Assembly (NCBI RefSeq): GCF_016908325.1
Contig: NZ_JAFBDR010000011.1
Coordinates: 1 to 64,000, forward strand
Source: Aquibacillus albus
GTDB taxonomy: Bacteria > Bacillota > Bacilli > Bacillales > Amphibacillaceae
Reading direction: 5' to 3'
Length of the DNA: 64,000 bases
The position numbers and the translations under genes are program-made. Of the stretch, positions 8,713-18,504 are shown in pieces. The notes beneath the pieces are model-generated. The model did no database searches. It was not told where the DNA came from and saw nothing but the letters and a program-made list of their open reading frames with translations. Every line of letters begins with the position of its first letter. The stretch's first letter is position 1.

Positions 8713-10971
8713 TTGAACTGTTTTAAAGGACGGGGATATAAGTTGAAAAAGAGCACGACTACTCATGTAATGTCAGCAGTGCTGATGCTCCTATTTGTAG
8801 CAATGTTTTTAACCCTGTCAGGTCGTTTTTTATACATACAAGGGACAGGAGAAGTTTCTGGAGTATCTCTGAAGGAATTGGCAGATAAAAGAAGAACGAA
8901 TACGTATGAACTCCAGGCAAAAAGAGGAACGATTTATGACCGAAATGGTATGGCGCTTGCACAAGATAGAACAGTATATCGAGTTTACGCTATTGTTAGA
9001 GAAGATTATACAACGAATCCAGAGGAGCCAAGGCATGTCGAAAATCCGCATAGAACTGCGGAAATGCTGGCTCCTTTATTAAATATGGATGTAACAGAAA
9101 TTGTTAGCAAAATAGAGACTGCAAAGGCAAATGATTTATTCCAGGTTGAGTTTGGGACAAATGGTAAAAACCTTAGTCAAGAAAAGAAGGATGAAATTGA
9201 TGCATTGGACTTACCAGGAATTGAATTTATGGAAGATAAAAAACGGTTTTATCCAAATGGTGTCTTTGCATCACAGGTAATTGGATTAGCACAAAAGAAA
9301 GAAGGGGTCATCAAAGGAGTGACAGGAATTGAACAACAATTAAATGATTACTTGACTGGGGAGAACGGGGTGATATCCTACAAACGTGACAAATATAATG
9401 TTAAATTGTTAAATCCCGAAGAAGTCGTTACAGAAGCGGATGATGGTGAGGATGTTTATTTAACGATTGACCAAAAAATTCAAACATTACTTGAGGATTC
9501 TATGTCTCAAGTGGCTGAACAATACGAACCGGAACGAATGACAGCTGTTGTAATGAATCCCAAAACTGGAGAAGTCCTCGCTATGAGTAATCGTCCGAGT
9601 TATAACCCAAATCAGCTAGGAGAGGTAGAGAATTGGTATAATGATGCCATATCAACACCGTTTGAGCCAGGATCGACCATGAAAATTTTTACTTTAGCAG
9701 CAGCTATTGAAGAGGGTGTTTATCAACCGAATGATACATATGCATCGGGGAGTTACAGAATTGATGATAGAAATCGACCGATACGTGATCACAGACGTGG
9801 TGGTTGGGGGACAATTACTTATGAGGAAGGTATTCAACGGTCTTCGAATGTTGCAGCGGCAAAATTAGTTTGGGAAAAGATGGGCCCAGACACTTTTCGT
9901 AATTATTTAAATGACTTTCATTTTAATCAACCTACTGGAATTGATTTGCCTGGTGAACAAGCTGGAACCATCCTTTATAATTGGCCTATTGAAAAAATAA
10001 CCACTTCATTTGGTCAAGGTACAACATTAACACCCATTCAACAAATGATGGCTGCTACTGCCATTGCTAATGATGGAAAGATGGTTAGACCTTATGTTAT
10101 TTCGAAGGTTTATAATCAAGAATCCGGAAAGAACATGACTGAAACGGAGCCGGAAGTTGTTGGTAACCCAATTTCACCATCAACTGCTAATCAGGTACGA
10201 AATGTACTGGAAACAGTTGTAACTTCCGAGAACGGGACTGGAAAGGTGTATAAATTAAATGATTATACACTAGCAGGGAAAACAGGTACGGCTCAAATTC
10301 CGGATCCGGAAAGTGGTGGATATTTAACAGGTGATGACAATTATATTTTCTCTTTTTTAGGGATGGCTCCAAAGAATAATCCTGAATTATTAATGTATGT
10401 TTCCGTTAAACAACCGAAACTATCAGAAAATGAATTAGGTTCAGAACCAGTTTCTTTTATTTTTAAAAATGTAATGGAAAATAGCCTACACTACTTGAAT
10501 ATTCGTCCAGATAAACAAGAAAACAGCAAAGTTGAAACGATAGTAATTCCAAATATGGTTGGACAGGAAACAAAACAGGCTCAAAAACGGTTAGAAGATT
10601 ATGGTTTAAACGTAACAACTATCGGTGATGGTACTAAAGTAACTAACATTCATCCAAATGTAGGCGAACGAGTATTATCTAATGAGCGCATACTTCTAAT
10701 AACAGATAAACCTGCCATGCCAGATATTATTGGCTGGTCGTTACGTGATGTGATGAAGTTCAGTAGTTTATTAGACTTGGATATAGAAGTGATTGGCAAT
10801 GGTTACGTTGTAAAACAACATGTAGAACCAGGTACTTATATAAATGAAGGGGATTATTTAGTTGTCGAATTTGCTAAGCCAAATCAAGAATCGGAGAGTA
10901 CACAAGAAGACGAATCTAATGAATTAGATCCACCATCTGAAGGGGATGAACCATCAGATTCGCTAGAATAG
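8713..10971 (+). CDS. pbpB: Penicillin-binding protein 2B, divisome transpeptidase
   Basis: The 752-residue class B PBP cross-links septal peptidoglycan. One membrane helix lies near the N-terminus (about residues 18-38), followed by the PBP dimerisation domain. The transpeptidase motifs are STMK (Ser321), SSN (377-379) and KTGT (Lys523). The C-terminus has two PASTA repeats (about 615-740) and an acidic tail. TTG 8713 is used here, but TTG 8743, with a GGGGA element 6 bp upstream, is an equally serious start; neither ribosome binding site is ideal. The adjacent spoVD is its sporulation paralogue. Confidence 0.93.
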   Translation: MNCFKGRGYKLKKSTTTHVMSAVLMLLFVAMFLTLSGRFLYIQGTGEVSGVSLKELADKRRTNTYELQAKRGTIYDRNGMALAQDRTVYRVYAIVREDYTTNPEEPRHVENPHRTAEMLAPLLNMDVTEIVSKIETAKANDLFQVEFGTNGKNLSQEKKDEIDALDLPGIEFMEDKKRFYPNGVFASQVIGLAQKKEGVIKGVTGIEQQLNDYLTGENGVISYKRDKYNVKLLNPEEVVTEADDGEDVYLTIDQKIQTLLEDSMSQVAEQYEPERMTAVVMNPKTGEVLAMSNRPSYNPNQLGEVENWYNDAISTPFEPGSTMKIFTLAAAIEEGVYQPNDTYASGSYRIDDRNRPIRDHRRGGWGTITYEEGIQRSSNVAAAKLVWEKMGPDTFRNYLNDFHFNQPTGIDLPGEQAGTILYNWPIEKITTSFGQGTTLTPIQQMMAATAIANDGKMVRPYVISKVYNQESGKNMTETEPEVVGNPISPSTANQVRNVLETVVTSENGTGKVYKLNDYTLAGKTGTAQIPDPESGGYLTGDDNYIFSFLGMAPKNNPELLMYVSVKQPKLSENELGSEPVSFIFKNVMENSLHYLNIRPDKQENSKVETIVIPNMVGQETKQAQKRLEDYGLNVTTIGDGTKVTNIHPNVGERVLSNERILLITDKPAMPDIIGWSLRDVMKFSSLLDLDIEVIGNGYVVKQHVEPGTYINEGDYLVVEFAKPNQESESTQEDESNELDPPSEGDEPSDSLE

Positions 10972-11063
10972 TTGTAATGTAGTTATAATATTCTGTAACA
11001 CCGCTTAGGGGTTTACTATGAAGTGAGTAGGGATTCATAGCAGTGTTCTAATCGTCTTTACTT

Positions 11064-11091
11064 GTACATATAGTGGATACAAGCATACCTG
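11064..11091 (+). promoter_or_regulatory. Possible sigma-E promoter of spoVD
   Basis: CATACCTG at 11084-11091 resembles the sigma-E -10 CATACAnT, and GTACATA at 11064 is a weak -35. A second near-match, GATACAAG, lies at 11076. The fit is poor, but sigma-E control of spoVD is known in B. subtilis. Confidence 0.3.
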
Positions 11092-11109
11092 TAATAAGGA
11101 GATGTCCTA

Positions 11110-13050
11110 ATGAAACGTGTATCCAATGTAACAATGCGAAAGCGATTAGTCACTGTTTTTTTGTTTGCGATTATTATATTTGCAATTATTGATGTACGCC
11201 TAGGCTACGTCCAGTTTGTAATTGGTGATGTTCTAATGGATAAAGCAAAAGAATCATGGAGTCGTGATATTATTTTTGAGCCTGAGCGGGGTAAAATTTT
11301 GGATAAAAATGGAGAAATCCTCGCTGAAAATGTATCAGCCCCAACTGTAATGGTAGTTCCACGTCAAATAAAAGAACCTCAAAAAGTGGCGGAAGCATTA
11401 GCCAGTATATTAGATATGACAGTAGAAAGCGCATATGAGGAAGTAACCAAACAGGAAAATATTGTGCGAATTCATCCGGAAGGTAGGAAAATTTCAGAAG
11501 AGAAAGCAGATGCGATTCGTACTTTAGGTATGGATGGGGTTTATATAGCTGAGGATTCAAAACGTCATTATCCGAACGAAGATTATTTATCTCATGTATT
11601 AGGTTTTAGTGGTATTGATAATCAAGGATTGATGGGCTTAGAACTCTATTATGATGAGAAATTAAGAGGTGAGCGAGGTAGTTTGTCTTACTTTTCGGAT
11701 GCTAAAGGACAAAGAATGCCAGATATTGCTGATGTATATGATCCACCAAAAGATGGTAATCACCTAAAACTAACAGTAGATTCTAGAATTCAAACAATTA
11801 TTGAAAGGGAATTAGATATTGCTGAGTCTAAGTATAATCCGGATGGTGCTTTAGCAATTGCTGTAGACCCTGATACTGGTGGAGTATTAGCGATGTCCTC
11901 AAGGCCAAATTTTAATCCGGAAAATTATCAAGAAGTGAAATCCGATGTTTATAACAGAAATTTACCAATATGGAGTACGTATGAGCCAGGGTCTACCTTT
12001 AAAATTATAACACTAGCAGCGGCTTTGGAAGAAAATATTGTTGACTTACATGAGGATGAATTCACAGATAAAGGTTCTATTGAAGTTGGGGGGGCCCGTT
12101 TACGTTGTTGGAAAAGTGGAGGACATGGCCATCAAACTTATTTGGAAGTTGTTCAAAATTCATGTAACCCAGGATTTGTAACGTTAGGTGAAAAATTAGG
12201 GAAAGAAAGATTATTTTCCTACATTGATGAATTTGGATTTGGAGAAAAAACTGGTATTGATTTACAAGGTGAAGAGAATGGTATTTTATTTAAATTAGAC
12301 CAGGTTGGACCAGTTGAATTAGCAACAACTGCCTTTGGTCAAGGGGTGTCTGTTACACCAATACAACAAGTAATGGCGGTGTCTGCTGCCGTTAATGGTG
12401 GGTATTTATATGAGCCGTACATTGCTGACGAATGGATTGACTCGGTTACTGGGGAAGTTATTGAAAAAAAGCAACCCAATTTAAAAGACCGAGTGATTTC
12501 TGAAAGCACCTCTTCAGAAATTAGAGAAGCTCTTGAGAGTGTTGTAGCTTTAGGTACAGGTAGAGGTGCTTATGTAGATGGGTACCGTGTAGGGGGAAAG
12601 ACAGGTACTGCACAAAAAGTTGGTGCTGATGGAAAATATATGAGTAATAATCATATTGTTTCCTTTATTGGTTTTGCACCAGCAGATGACCCTGAAATTG
12701 TTGTCTACGTAGCAATTGATAATCCAAAGGATACGCTCCAGTTTGGAGGCATTGTTGCTGCACCAATTGTTGGTTCAATTATTGGCGATAGTTTAAGAGC
12801 GCTTGGTGTTGAAAAGCGAGAGGACGGGTTGGAAAAGGACTATCAATGGCCAGATCAACCTTTAGTAGAAGTTCCGGATTTAAGAGGATTGACCAGGAAT
12901 GAACTACAGCAGTACTTAGTGAATTTGTCAATCGAAGCGAGTGGAGATGGAGATTATATTGTTGATCAAGCACCAGAACCAGGTGTTAAAGTTGATCAAG
13001 GAGATAAGATAAGACTTTATTTTGGCGAAAAAAATTCAGATGAAAATTAA
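11110..13050 (+). CDS. spoVD: Sporulation-specific penicillin-binding protein SpoVD
   Basis: The 646-residue class B PBP makes spore cortex peptidoglycan. It has an N-terminal membrane helix (about residues 13-32), a dimerisation domain, transpeptidase motifs STFK (Ser295), SCN (351-353) and KTGT (Lys497), and one C-terminal PASTA domain. Cys333 and Cys352 correspond to the B. subtilis redox-switch pair reduced by StoA, which separates SpoVD from PBP2B. ATG 11110 follows AAGGAGATG. A 138-bp gap with an imperfect hairpin (10997-11049) separates it from pbpB. Confidence 0.94.
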   Translation: MKRVSNVTMRKRLVTVFLFAIIIFAIIDVRLGYVQFVIGDVLMDKAKESWSRDIIFEPERGKILDKNGEILAENVSAPTVMVVPRQIKEPQKVAEALASILDMTVESAYEEVTKQENIVRIHPEGRKISEEKADAIRTLGMDGVYIAEDSKRHYPNEDYLSHVLGFSGIDNQGLMGLELYYDEKLRGERGSLSYFSDAKGQRMPDIADVYDPPKDGNHLKLTVDSRIQTIIERELDIAESKYNPDGALAIAVDPDTGGVLAMSSRPNFNPENYQEVKSDVYNRNLPIWSTYEPGSTFKIITLAAALEENIVDLHEDEFTDKGSIEVGGARLRCWKSGGHGHQTYLEVVQNSCNPGFVTLGEKLGKERLFSYIDEFGFGEKTGIDLQGEENGILFKLDQVGPVELATTAFGQGVSVTPIQQVMAVSAAVNGGYLYEPYIADEWIDSVTGEVIEKKQPNLKDRVISESTSSEIREALESVVALGTGRGAYVDGYRVGGKTGTAQKVGADGKYMSNNHIVSFIGFAPADDPEIVVYVAIDNPKDTLQFGGIVAAPIVGSIIGDSLRALGVEKREDGLEKDYQWPDQPLVEVPDLRGLTRNELQQYLVNLSIEASGDGDYIVDQAPEPGVKVDQGDKIRLYFGEKNSDEN

Positions 13051-13077
13051 CTACTATATGTCCTCTTTTATATGTTC

Positions 13078-13086
13078 TGTTATAAT
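13078..13086 (+). promoter_or_regulatory. Extended -10 promoter for murE
   Basis: TGTTATAAT is a TGn-extended consensus -10. The -35 at 17 bp is poor, as is common with extended sites. It lies 75 bp before murE and would let the mur genes be read independently of spoVD. Confidence 0.5.
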
Positions 13087-13160
13087 TAAAAGCGAATTGA
13101 ATTCGTATAAATATCTTTCCAAAAATTGTTAAGTAAAGGCTTATAGTTAGGATGAGATAA

Positions 13161-14636
13161 ATGAAACTACGTGAATTAGTTGAGAGATTCTTTTTATATC
13201 AAACTACTAAAAATATAGACTCCATTTTTATTAAAGGAATAGCTATTGATTCAAGAAAAGTAGGAAATGGAGATCTTTTTTTCTGTATAACAGGCTTTAC
13301 AGTTGATGGTCATGACTTTGCAAAACAGGCTGAGGCAAATGGTGCGTGTGCCATTGTTGCGGAGAAACCTGTCGACGTAACTATTCCTGTTATCATTGTA
13401 AATAATTCTTCTAGGGCACTATCTATTGCAGCAAATACATTTTTTCACAATCCTACGAATAAATTGCAGCTAATCGGTGTTACTGGTACGAACGGAAAAA
13501 CCTCTGTAACCTATTTGTTAGAAGAGATTTTTCAACAAAGCAAGAAAAAAACTGGCTTAATTGGAACGATACAAATGAAAATTGGTGATACAAGTTACAA
13601 TGTAAAGAATACAACTCCTGAAGCTCTTTATTTACAAAAAAGTTTTCGCCAAATGGTTGAAGAAAATGTTGAAACAGTTATGATGGAGGTTTCCTCGCAT
13701 GCCCTAGACTTAGGTAGGGTTTATGGATGTGATTTCGACATAGCAATTTTTACGAATCTATCCCAAGATCACCTTGATTATCATGAGAACATGGGCGATT
13801 ATTTACATGCAAAAAGTTTATTGTTCTCTCAGCTTGGTAATCGTTATGATCTCACATCTCCTAAGTTTGCAATCGTAAACAAGGATGATTCAAATGCTGA
13901 ATTTATTATAAAAAGTACGGCTCAGCATGTTATTACGTATGGAATTGATTCAGAGGCAGATATAACGGCAACTAACATAGAATTAAATGCAAATGGGTCT
14001 TCTTTTACCATTTGTACGAGTGATGGTAATATGGATATTACGAGTCGACTAATGGGCAAATTTAGTGTTTATAACATGCTTGCAGCAACAGCTGCTGCAA
14101 TCTGTTCCGGTGTATCTCTGAGAGATATTAAATCAGCCTTGGAATTAACAACAGGGGTGAAAGGAAGGTTTGAACCTGTAGCCACTGGTCAACCGTATGG
14201 AGTGATAGTGGATTATGCACATACACCTGATTCTTTAGAAAATGTACTAACAACGATTCGATCTTTTTCAAATGGAAATGTGTATGTTGTTGTAGGATGT
14301 GGTGGAGATAGAGACCGTTCCAAACGTCCATTGATGGCTCAGGTGGCTGTGAATTATGCTGATTTAGCCCTGTTTACTTCTGATAATCCGAGGTCTGAGG
14401 ACCCTGATCAAATTATCAATGACATGATTAATGGGATGGACAAAACTAACTATGAAGTAATTGTAGATAGAAAAGAAGCTATTAATCGTAGCATCCGTTT
14501 AGCAAAGGAAAATGATATTGTTTTAATCGCAGGAAAAGGACATGAAACATATCAAATTATTGGAAATGAAGTTCATGATTTTAATGATAAAAAGGTGGCT
14601 GAGGATGCTATCATACAGAAAATCGGCAAGGGTTAA
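13161..14636 (+). CDS. murE: UDP-MurNAc-L-Ala-D-Glu:meso-diaminopimelate ligase
   Basis: The 491-residue Mur ligase adds meso-diaminopimelate to UDP-MurNAc dipeptide, with ATP, in the cytoplasm. The ATP loop is GVTGTNGKTS (from about residue 106). The amino-acid selectivity motif DNPR at residues 408-411 marks the meso-DAP rather than the L-Lys type, so the wall should be A1-gamma. The conserved HTPDSLENVL and GHE segments are present. Length is normal. ATG 13161 is the natural start. Confidence 0.96.
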   Translation: MKLRELVERFFLYQTTKNIDSIFIKGIAIDSRKVGNGDLFFCITGFTVDGHDFAKQAEANGACAIVAEKPVDVTIPVIIVNNSSRALSIAANTFFHNPTNKLQLIGVTGTNGKTSVTYLLEEIFQQSKKKTGLIGTIQMKIGDTSYNVKNTTPEALYLQKSFRQMVEENVETVMMEVSSHALDLGRVYGCDFDIAIFTNLSQDHLDYHENMGDYLHAKSLLFSQLGNRYDLTSPKFAIVNKDDSNAEFIIKSTAQHVITYGIDSEADITATNIELNANGSSFTICTSDGNMDITSRLMGKFSVYNMLAATAAAICSGVSLRDIKSALELTTGVKGRFEPVATGQPYGVIVDYAHTPDSLENVLTTIRSFSNGNVYVVVGCGGDRDRSKRPLMAQVAVNYADLALFTSDNPRSEDPDQIINDMINGMDKTNYEVIVDRKEAINRSIRLAKENDIVLIAGKGHETYQIIGNEVHDFNDKKVAEDAIIQKIGKG

Positions 14637-14686
14637 ATTACATTGAGTTACTGTGAAGAAATAGAACGACGTTAAGGAGAAGGTTT

Positions 14687-16048
14687 ATGTTATTTACGAC
14701 CAGTTTTTTAGGGGAATTATTTCCAGAGAATCAAGGTGTTGTGGAGGACAATATACCTATAAATGAGGTTACCTCTGATAGTAGAAAATTGTCAAAAAAA
14801 TCACTTTTTATTCCTTTAATCGGAGAATCTTTTGATGGGCATGATTTTCTGAAAGATGCTTTTAATAATGGAGCTGTGGCTACATTGTGGCAAAAAGATA
14901 AGGCAATACCTAATTTCTTGCCTACAGATTTTCCAGTTTTTTATGTTGAAGATACATTAGTAGCTCTACAGCAATTGGCTCATGCATATAGAAATAAAGT
15001 TAATCCAATTGTTATAGGTGTAACAGGTTCTAATGGGAAAACAACAACAAAAGATCTTATTGGGACCGTTTTACAGTCTCCATATAAAACACACCGAACA
15101 AAAGGTAATTTTAACAATCACATCGGTTTACCACTTACTATTTTATCCATGGAAAAAGATACCGATGTTTTAGTTTTGGAGATGGGCATGAATCACTTTG
15201 GAGAAATTGAATTACTTTCTAAGATCGCAAATCCTGATTTTGCAGTTATTACTAATATTGGGGAATCACATATAGAGTATCTAGGTTCAAGAGAAGGAAT
15301 TGCACAGGCAAAATTGGAAATAGTAGCCGGCCTAAAACAAAATGGATTATTGTTGATTGATGGAGATGAACCATTACTACGGGAGATACGTGGTAAAGAG
15401 AATGTACGAGCTATTGGATTTGAAGAAGAAAATGATGTTGTGATATCAGATGTGAAAATGTCTACAACATCTACCCTCTTCCGATTAAAAAATATCGAAT
15501 ATACACTCCATTTGTTAGGAAAGCATAATGTTAAAAATGCAGCCTTTGCCATCGAAATAGCGGATAAATTACAGGTTCCTATCAAGAAAATAAAAGATGC
15601 ATTCATTAACCTAGAGTTAACGGGAATGCGGTTTGAAAGGACAAAAGGCAAAAATGGAGTTACACTTATAAACGATGCCTATAATGCCTCACCTACTTCG
15701 ATGAAAGCATCAATTGATGTTGTTAAACAGATGACAGGATATCAGAATAAGGTGTTAGTTCTTGGCGATATGTATGAATTGGGGAGTTCGTCAAAAGATT
15801 TACACCGTTCTGTTTCCGGTGTAATTACAAATGAAATTGATCGTGTTTATACGATAGGGGAAGATACAAAGGAGATTGCGGATGAATTATGTGCGCAGAA
15901 CACATCGATTGTTGCTAAGCACTTTAAATCAAAGGAAGCACTTGTAGAGGAATTGAAGCATGTATTAAATGAACAAACAATCATACTATTTAAAGCCTCT
16001 CGTGGTATGAAATTAGAAACGGTAATAGAGGATTTAACAAGTAACTAA
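14687..16048 (+). CDS. murF: UDP-MurNAc-tripeptide:D-Ala-D-Ala ligase
   Basis: The 453-residue Mur ligase completes the UDP-MurNAc pentapeptide. The ATP loop [14 protein letters not shown] starts near residue 111. TKGNFNNHIGLPLT and MGMNHFGEI are MurF-specific segments, and NDAYNASPTSM is the conserved C-terminal-domain motif. AAGGAGAAGG precedes ATG 14687. In B. subtilis murF sits with ddl outside the dcw cluster; here it follows murE and precedes mraY, as in many other bacteria. Confidence 0.95.
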   Translation: MLFTTSFLGELFPENQGVVEDNIPINEVTSDSRKLSKKSLFIPLIGESFDGHDFLKDAFNNGAVATLWQKDKAIPNFLPTDFPVFYVEDTLVALQQLAHAYRNKVNPIVIGVTGSNGKTTTKDLIGTVLQSPYKTHRTKGNFNNHIGLPLTILSMEKDTDVLVLEMGMNHFGEIELLSKIANPDFAVITNIGESHIEYLGSREGIAQAKLEIVAGLKQNGLLLIDGDEPLLREIRGKENVRAIGFEEENDVVISDVKMSTTSTLFRLKNIEYTLHLLGKHNVKNAAFAIEIADKLQVPIKKIKDAFINLELTGMRFERTKGKNGVTLINDAYNASPTSMKASIDVVKQMTGYQNKVLVLGDMYELGSSSKDLHRSVSGVITNEIDRVYTIGEDTKEIADELCAQNTSIVAKHFKSKEALVEELKHVLNEQTIILFKASRGMKLETVIEDLTSN

Positions 16049-16091
16049 GATTGATTTGGGCGGGTTATCACTGTAAAGGAGGAAAATAATC

Positions 16092-17078
16092 ATGAGTGTA
16101 TTTATCTTAATCGTAACGATGGCAATCGCATTTTTAATAACCGTCCTTATTTCTCCTATTATTATCCCATTATTAAGAAGACTTAAATTTGGTCAAAGTA
16201 TTCGGGAAGAGGGACCAAAGTCACATATAAAAAAAATGGGGACACCAACAATGGGTGGTGTCATGATTCTATTTAGCGTATTGGTAACAACATTGATTAT
16301 GACTAGTAAGTTCAATCCTAATCCAATTAGCTTTGAAGTATTGATATTACTTTTCGTATTGTTAGGTTATGGCTTGATCGGATTTTTAGATGACTTTATA
16401 AAAGTTGTTTTAAAGAGAAACTTAGGGCTAACTTCTAAACAGAAGATGCTGGGTCAGTTACTGATTGCTATTATCTTTTATATTATATTACGTCAAAACG
16501 ATTTTCCTACTTATATCAAGCTCCCTGGAACAACTATTCAGTGGGAACTTGGGTGGGGATATGCACTTTTAATCGTTGTTATGCTAGTTGGGGCCTCAAA
16601 CGCTGTTAATTTGACAGATGGACTTGACGGATTGTTAGCAGGTACAGCTGCGATTGCGTTTGGTGCTTTTGGTATCCTTGCTTGGTACGGATATCCTCAA
16701 TTTGAAATCACTATTTTTTCACTTGCCGTTGTTGGTGCTTTATTAGGGTTTTTAGTGTTTAACGCCCATCCGGCAAAGGTGTTTATGGGAGATACTGGCT
16801 CTCTGGCATTGGGAGCTAGCATTGCCGCTGTTGCTATTTTAACGAAGCTTGAAGTATTATTAATCATCATTGGTGGCGTTTTTGTAATTGAGACATTGTC
16901 TGTTATTATCCAAGTAATATCCTTTAAAACAACAGGAAAGCGTGTCTTTAAAATGAGTCCGTTACACCATCATTATGAATTGATGGGTTGGTCGGAATGG
17001 AGAGTTGTAACGACATTTTGGTTAGTTGGACTCGTGTTTGCAGTATTAGGTGTATATATTGAGGTGTGGGTGTTTTGA
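16092..17078 (+). CDS. mraY: Phospho-MurNAc-pentapeptide translocase MraY
   Basis: The 328-residue polytopic membrane enzyme (about ten helices) transfers phospho-MurNAc-pentapeptide to undecaprenyl phosphate, forming lipid I. Signatures are [18 protein letters not shown] (magnesium-binding aspartates), [20 protein letters not shown] and [13 protein letters not shown]. The start is preceded by AAGGAGG. Its stop overlaps the TTG start of murD in TTGA, so murD translation is probably coupled. Confidence 0.97.
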   Translation: MSVFILIVTMAIAFLITVLISPIIIPLLRRLKFGQSIREEGPKSHIKKMGTPTMGGVMILFSVLVTTLIMTSKFNPNPISFEVLILLFVLLGYGLIGFLDDFIKVVLKRNLGLTSKQKMLGQLLIAIIFYIILRQNDFPTYIKLPGTTIQWELGWGYALLIVVMLVGASNAVNLTDGLDGLLAGTAAIAFGAFGILAWYGYPQFEITIFSLAVVGALLGFLVFNAHPAKVFMGDTGSLALGASIAAVAILTKLEVLLIIIGGVFVIETLSVIIQVISFKTTGKRVFKMSPLHHHYELMGWSEWRVVTTFWLVGLVFAVLGVYIEVWVF

Positions 17079-18424
17079 ATAAACAATTTTATTTTCCGTA
17101 TCAACATGTATTAGTGTTAGGGTTGGCTAAAAGTGGAACTGCAGCAGCCAAATTTCTTAAACAGAATGGTAAAGTGGTTCGTGTCAATGATTTAAATGCA
17201 GAACCTGATGATGCAACTGTTCAAGAGCTTGAAGCGTTTGGGATAGAAGTTATTGTAGGGTCGCACCCACTTGAAGTATTAGATGATATCGATATTGTAG
17301 TAAAAAATCCAGGAATTCCTTATGATAATGTGATTGTAAGAGAGGCAGAAAAAAGACAAGTTCCAATCATTACTGAAATTGAGCTAGCAGGTAGGCTTGC
17401 TGATGGTCCACTCATTGGAATCACTGGATCAAATGGAAAAACTACAACTACTACGTTAATTTATGAAATGCTGGCTAATAGTAATCAAAAGGTAAAGATT
17501 GCAGGTAATATCGGGAATGTAGCTACAGATGTCGCCTTAACCTTGGAAGAAGATGAGACAATGGTCATTGAATTATCATCATTCCAACTAGTGGGAGTAC
17601 AGACTTTTAAACCTAAAATTGCTGTTTTTCTAAACCTTTTTGAAGCTCATCTTGATTATCATAAGACATTGGAAAATTATGGTCATGCGAAAGCTAATGT
17701 TTTCTCTAATCAAGATGCTAGTGATTTTCTCGTATATAATGCGGATGATGATTCCGTTATAGAATTGACCAAACGTGCAAAATCTATCAAAATCCCTTTT
17801 AGTTCGACTGCGCAGAACATAAATGGTGCATGGTGTGATAAAGAATATCTATATTTTAAGCAAGAGAAAGTAGTAGCATTGAGTGACATTGTATTAGTCG
17901 GTAAGCATAATCTTGAAAATATTCTTGCTGCAGTTAGTGTTGCTAAGCTACATGGTGCTACAAATAAGGGAATATCGGAAGTGCTTAAAACTTTTACTGG
18001 TGTCAAGCATCGTCTACAATTTGTAAAAAATGTAAAACAACGTATGTTTTATAATGATTCAAAGGCGACAAATATTCTCGCAACCTCTAAAGCACTTTCC
18101 GCCTTTCAGCAACCAATTATTCTACTGGCAGGAGGACTTGATAGAGGAAATTCTTTTGATGCTTTAATACCATACCTTGATCATGTAAAAGCAATGGTTG
18201 TATTTGGTGAAACAGCGACTAAGTTAGAAAATGCAGGACGTAAAGCAGGAATAGAGACAATTGAATTCGTCGATAATGTAAAACAAGCAGTCAATAAAGC
18301 ATATCTCCTTTCCAATCAACAAGATGTCATCTTACTTTCACCTGCGTGTGCGAGCTGGGATCAATATCGTACGTTTGAAGAAAGAGGAGACATGTTTATT
18401 GAAACGGTGCATACATTAAAGTAG
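17075..18424 (+). CDS. murD: UDP-MurNAc-L-Ala:D-Glu ligase
   Basis: The 449-residue Mur ligase adds D-glutamate to UDP-MurNAc-L-Ala. The N-terminal domain binds UDP ([16 protein letters not shown]), the central ATP loop is [15 protein letters not shown], and FYNDSKATN-type and [12 protein letters not shown] segments are MurD-specific. TTG 17075 is preferred: GAGGTG lies 8 bp upstream and the codon overlaps the mraY stop. GTG 17066 would overlap that ribosome binding site. The 3' end carries a sigma-E-like promoter for spoVE. Confidence 0.95.
   Translation: MNKQFYFPYQHVLVLGLAKSGTAAAKFLKQNGKVVRVNDLNAEPDDATVQELEAFGIEVIVGSHPLEVLDDIDIVVKNPGIPYDNVIVREAEKRQVPIITEIELAGRLADGPLIGITGSNGKTTTTTLIYEMLANSNQKVKIAGNIGNVATDVALTLEEDETMVIELSSFQLVGVQTFKPKIAVFLNLFEAHLDYHKTLENYGHAKANVFSNQDASDFLVYNADDDSVIELTKRAKSIKIPFSSTAQNINGAWCDKEYLYFKQEKVVALSDIVLVGKHNLENILAAVSVAKLHGATNKGISEVLKTFTGVKHRLQFVKNVKQRMFYNDSKATNILATSKALSAFQQPIILLAGGLDRGNSFDALIPYLDHVKAMVVFGETATKLENAGRKAGIETIEFVDNVKQAVNKAYLLSNQQDVILLSPACASWDQYRTFEERGDMFIETVHTLK
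18390..18417 (+). promoter_or_regulatory. Sigma-E-like promoter of spoVE within the end of murD
   Basis: CATACATT at 18410-18417 fits the sigma-E -10 consensus at every defined base. ACATGTT at 18390-18396 is a moderate -35 at 13 bp. In B. subtilis spoVE is transcribed by sigma-E from promoters just upstream. Confidence 0.55.
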
Positions 18425-18464
18425 GGGCTTGTTTTATTATTGATAAAGAATATGACTAAAAAGA

Positions 18465-18504
18465 GCCCCGCGTTCCAATGTATTGGGAAATGGGGTGTTT
18501 TTTT
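18465..18504 (+). other. Hairpin with T run before and over the spoVE start
   Basis: CCCC and TTCCAAT (18466-18479) pair with ATTGGGAA and GGGG (18482-18495), leaving a small internal loop; seven T follow. It resembles a terminator. Its 3' arm contains GGGGTG, the likely ribosome binding site for TTG 18503. It could therefore end murD transcription, mask spoVE translation, or both. Confidence 0.55.

Noticed and set aside
15193-15651. 152-codon frame opposite murF
   Set aside because: Antisense to well-conserved MurF sequence, without a start signal or known motif.
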